Shown: one piece after another, positions 28,401 through 31,400 of the stretch
Layout: each line of letters begins with the position of its first letter
Numbering within the stretch: position 1 is the first letter of the stretch
From: Flectonema sp. DT1601
Lineage: Eukaryota; Euglenozoa; Diplonemea; Diplonemida; Diplonemidae
Length of the DNA stretch: 64,000 nucleotides
Direction: 5' to 3'
NCBI GenBank assembly: GCA_964019425.1
Contig: OZ025788.1
Coordinates: 1,240,001-1,304,000, forward strand
The notes under the pieces: generated by a model
Seen by the model: only the letters and a program-made list of their open reading frames with translations
Told to the model about the DNA's origin: nothing
Databases searched by the model: none
Position numbers and translations under genes: made by a program

Positions 28401-31400
28401 GGGTACACTTATTATGCTTTAGAACATCCTGCTCCAGCAGGCTCACCACGAATATTACTAGTAAAAGCTGACCCCTCAACAAAGACAGCTATCTCTTCAG
28501 TAGTACCATATCCAGATGAGGTAGGTGTTGAACATATTATTGTTGATCCTAACAGTAATCTCGGATTCATTGCTGTAAATAACAGAGCACAGCAATCAGA
28601 TACTCCGAATGCTCCAGGAGTTATATTTAAATGGTCAATGCAAACACTGTCTGTTGTAGGTAGGATTAGTCTTAATAAAGTTGGTGTAAATTTAGAAACA
28701 GTCCTCGCCTTCTCAATCAACAATGTTGAACGAGTAATGTACGTCTCTATAGCACTTCCACAGCTTCGTATTATGCAAATAACACTTTACAGTGTGTCTG
28801 AGTTGCAACCACCGTATGCAGATCTACGCGGAGGTACACCAATTATGGTAATTGGTGAAGGCTTTATCCAAAGCCCTAATGGAACATTATGTAAGTTTGG
28901 AACAAACACGTATGAAGGAACTTATGTAGATAGTAGTCATATTCGTTGTTTAAGTCCAATTGCGGAGACTACTGCGGGATGTGCTTCAATTGTGTTAGAG
29001 GTTTCAGTAGCGAGTAATAGGTTTACAGATAATAAGAAGTCACTTGGATTCGCTAATACTCCAATTATTGATACGGTCTTTCCAACAAAAGGATCGTTTT
29101 CTGAGAATGTCGTTATTACGGTTTCGGGTTTTGGTTTTCAAGATGCAAAGCAATTTTTAAAATGCCGATTTGGTCCGAAAGCCAAAAGATCCATCACTGG
29201 CACAGAACCACCAGATGCTAATGTATACTACACAAGAGCTACTTACACTGGATCTAGACAAGTTCTTTGTGAACAACCAATAAGGTCAGGACCGAGTCCT
29301 GTAAATAGTGTTTTAGAAGTTGCTGTTGACGGACAGTATTACAGTTCTTCTAATGTTGAATATGAGACTTTAGGAACACCGAGTCAGTTTATTGTTTTAT
29401 TTTATCAAAATAGAATGTCACCAGTTGGGATGACATCATTATCAGTAAAGTCTGAATCAATTAGTCATCTTGGAATATTAATTGGTCGTCGTCATGATGA
29501 TGTTAATCACTTTGTTGAAAGTGATCAATCATTTCAGGGAGCTACAGCTACTATGAGATTGACTTCTCCTGAAGGTCACGATGCGACTCATTTACTTTAT
29601 GGAAATATCTCTTTAGAATTATTTCATGGACAAGTTGTGTTCTCTGGTGTCACAATGCAGAAACCTTTAATAGGATTGTATTTATTATCTGTTACACATT
29701 CACTTCAAGGATTCAAAGTTGGTGGTAGCCGATCAACTGTTTTAGAACTAACCGTCTCACAAGGAGATCCTCACGTATTAGTTTGGGCAATGAAAGGAAA
29801 CGTCTCCGATACAATAAAGCCTGATGGAACTCTACCAGGGATTAGCGTTCAACTCAGAGACGTTGCTGGAAACAGAGTCCGACTTGCTAGGACACAAGTA
29901 ATAATAAAAGCATCGCCATCAATACCTTTATCTGGTAATGTTCATGATCTCAATGAGTTAGGAATTGTTAACTTTGATGGTTTGATTGTATTCGCACTTC
30001 ACAACGTGACATATAATTTTAGCATCCTACTCCCATCTCATTCAGTACCACCGTTAGAGTTTTCAGCGATAGCTTCAGATTGTCCTGTGACTCATTACAC
30101 TGTTGCTGGTGAGTTATATGATCAGTGTCATCTATGTCCTTTTGGAGCAATATGTAATGGAAATATCGTAGTCACTACTGCAAGTGGATGGTGGAGAGCA
30201 AATACCAGTTCTGTTGTGTTTTATAAATGTTTTTCACCATCTTGTTTGGGAGGAATGAACTCAACATGTGCTGATGGATACGAAGGAGTTATCTGTGGGA
30301 TATGTAGCTCAGGTTATGGCAGAGACAAATCCACTTGTATGAAATGCCCTGAATGGGGAATTGGATTTGGTCTTACTGTACTTTACGCTGCTGTTGTATT
30401 GTTGATATTCTCTTGTTTAGTAAGAGCAGCAATTGAGGATAACATTCTATTTAGTAAAGCTGGTGCTGACAGAAGATACGTTGCACCAGTTCTTAAGCTA
30501 ATGATAAACGCATTGCAAATGTGTACTTTCGCAATTGAGTTTGAGCTAAACTGGCCAAGTGTAATGGAGACTGTATTTGATACCTCGTCAACGATAAGTA
30601 ATATTGATTTGAATTTTAGAACTTTTAGCTGTACATACACTCAAAACTTCCTTCGTCAATACGCTGTTTATATGATGCTACCTTTAGCTGTTTTTACTAT
30701 GACATTGTTAACCTACGGAACACAGATCTTTTGGAGAAAACTTCGTCGGGTTCCGACAGGACCAAAGATTGAAAGATTTGTGACGATCAATGTCGTCGCT
30801 TTCTTTTTAATATTTCCGACATTAATGAAACAAACAGCTGATATTTATTTATGTGATGATTACAATGGAGTCAGAGTTCTAAGACGAGACCCCTCAATAG
30901 AATGTGATACAGATGAACACAGACAATATAGTCAAGTGGCTACTGCTGCTGCTGTCTTTTACGGAATGCTCCTTCCATTTGCTTACATTCTAACGATGCT
31001 TCGAATTTGGGTAACAGGTCGTCTTGGTGAGAGATTAGTAACAAATTCAATCGGATTCTTCTTTAGAGGTTATAAGAGACAAAAATGGTTTTGGGAAGTC
31101 GTGATTCACGTAAGGAAATGTCTTGTTGTCCTCATCATAATAACATTTAATGACAATCCGTTAATGCAAACATATGTAGCACTGTTGTTAATCGCGTTTA
31201 GTCTGTTGTTGAATTTATTCTTTGAGCCTTACATCAGTAAATTTATAGAACGATTGGAAAACTTCTCATTAGCAGCGGCATTCACAACGATTAATATCGG
31301 ATTAATGTTTAGTCACGTTTCAACTGATGCTTGGGAAATTAGTTTATCTGTTTTCTTATTGTTGTTAAATGTTTTGGTGTTGTTCGGATTCTTATCAGTT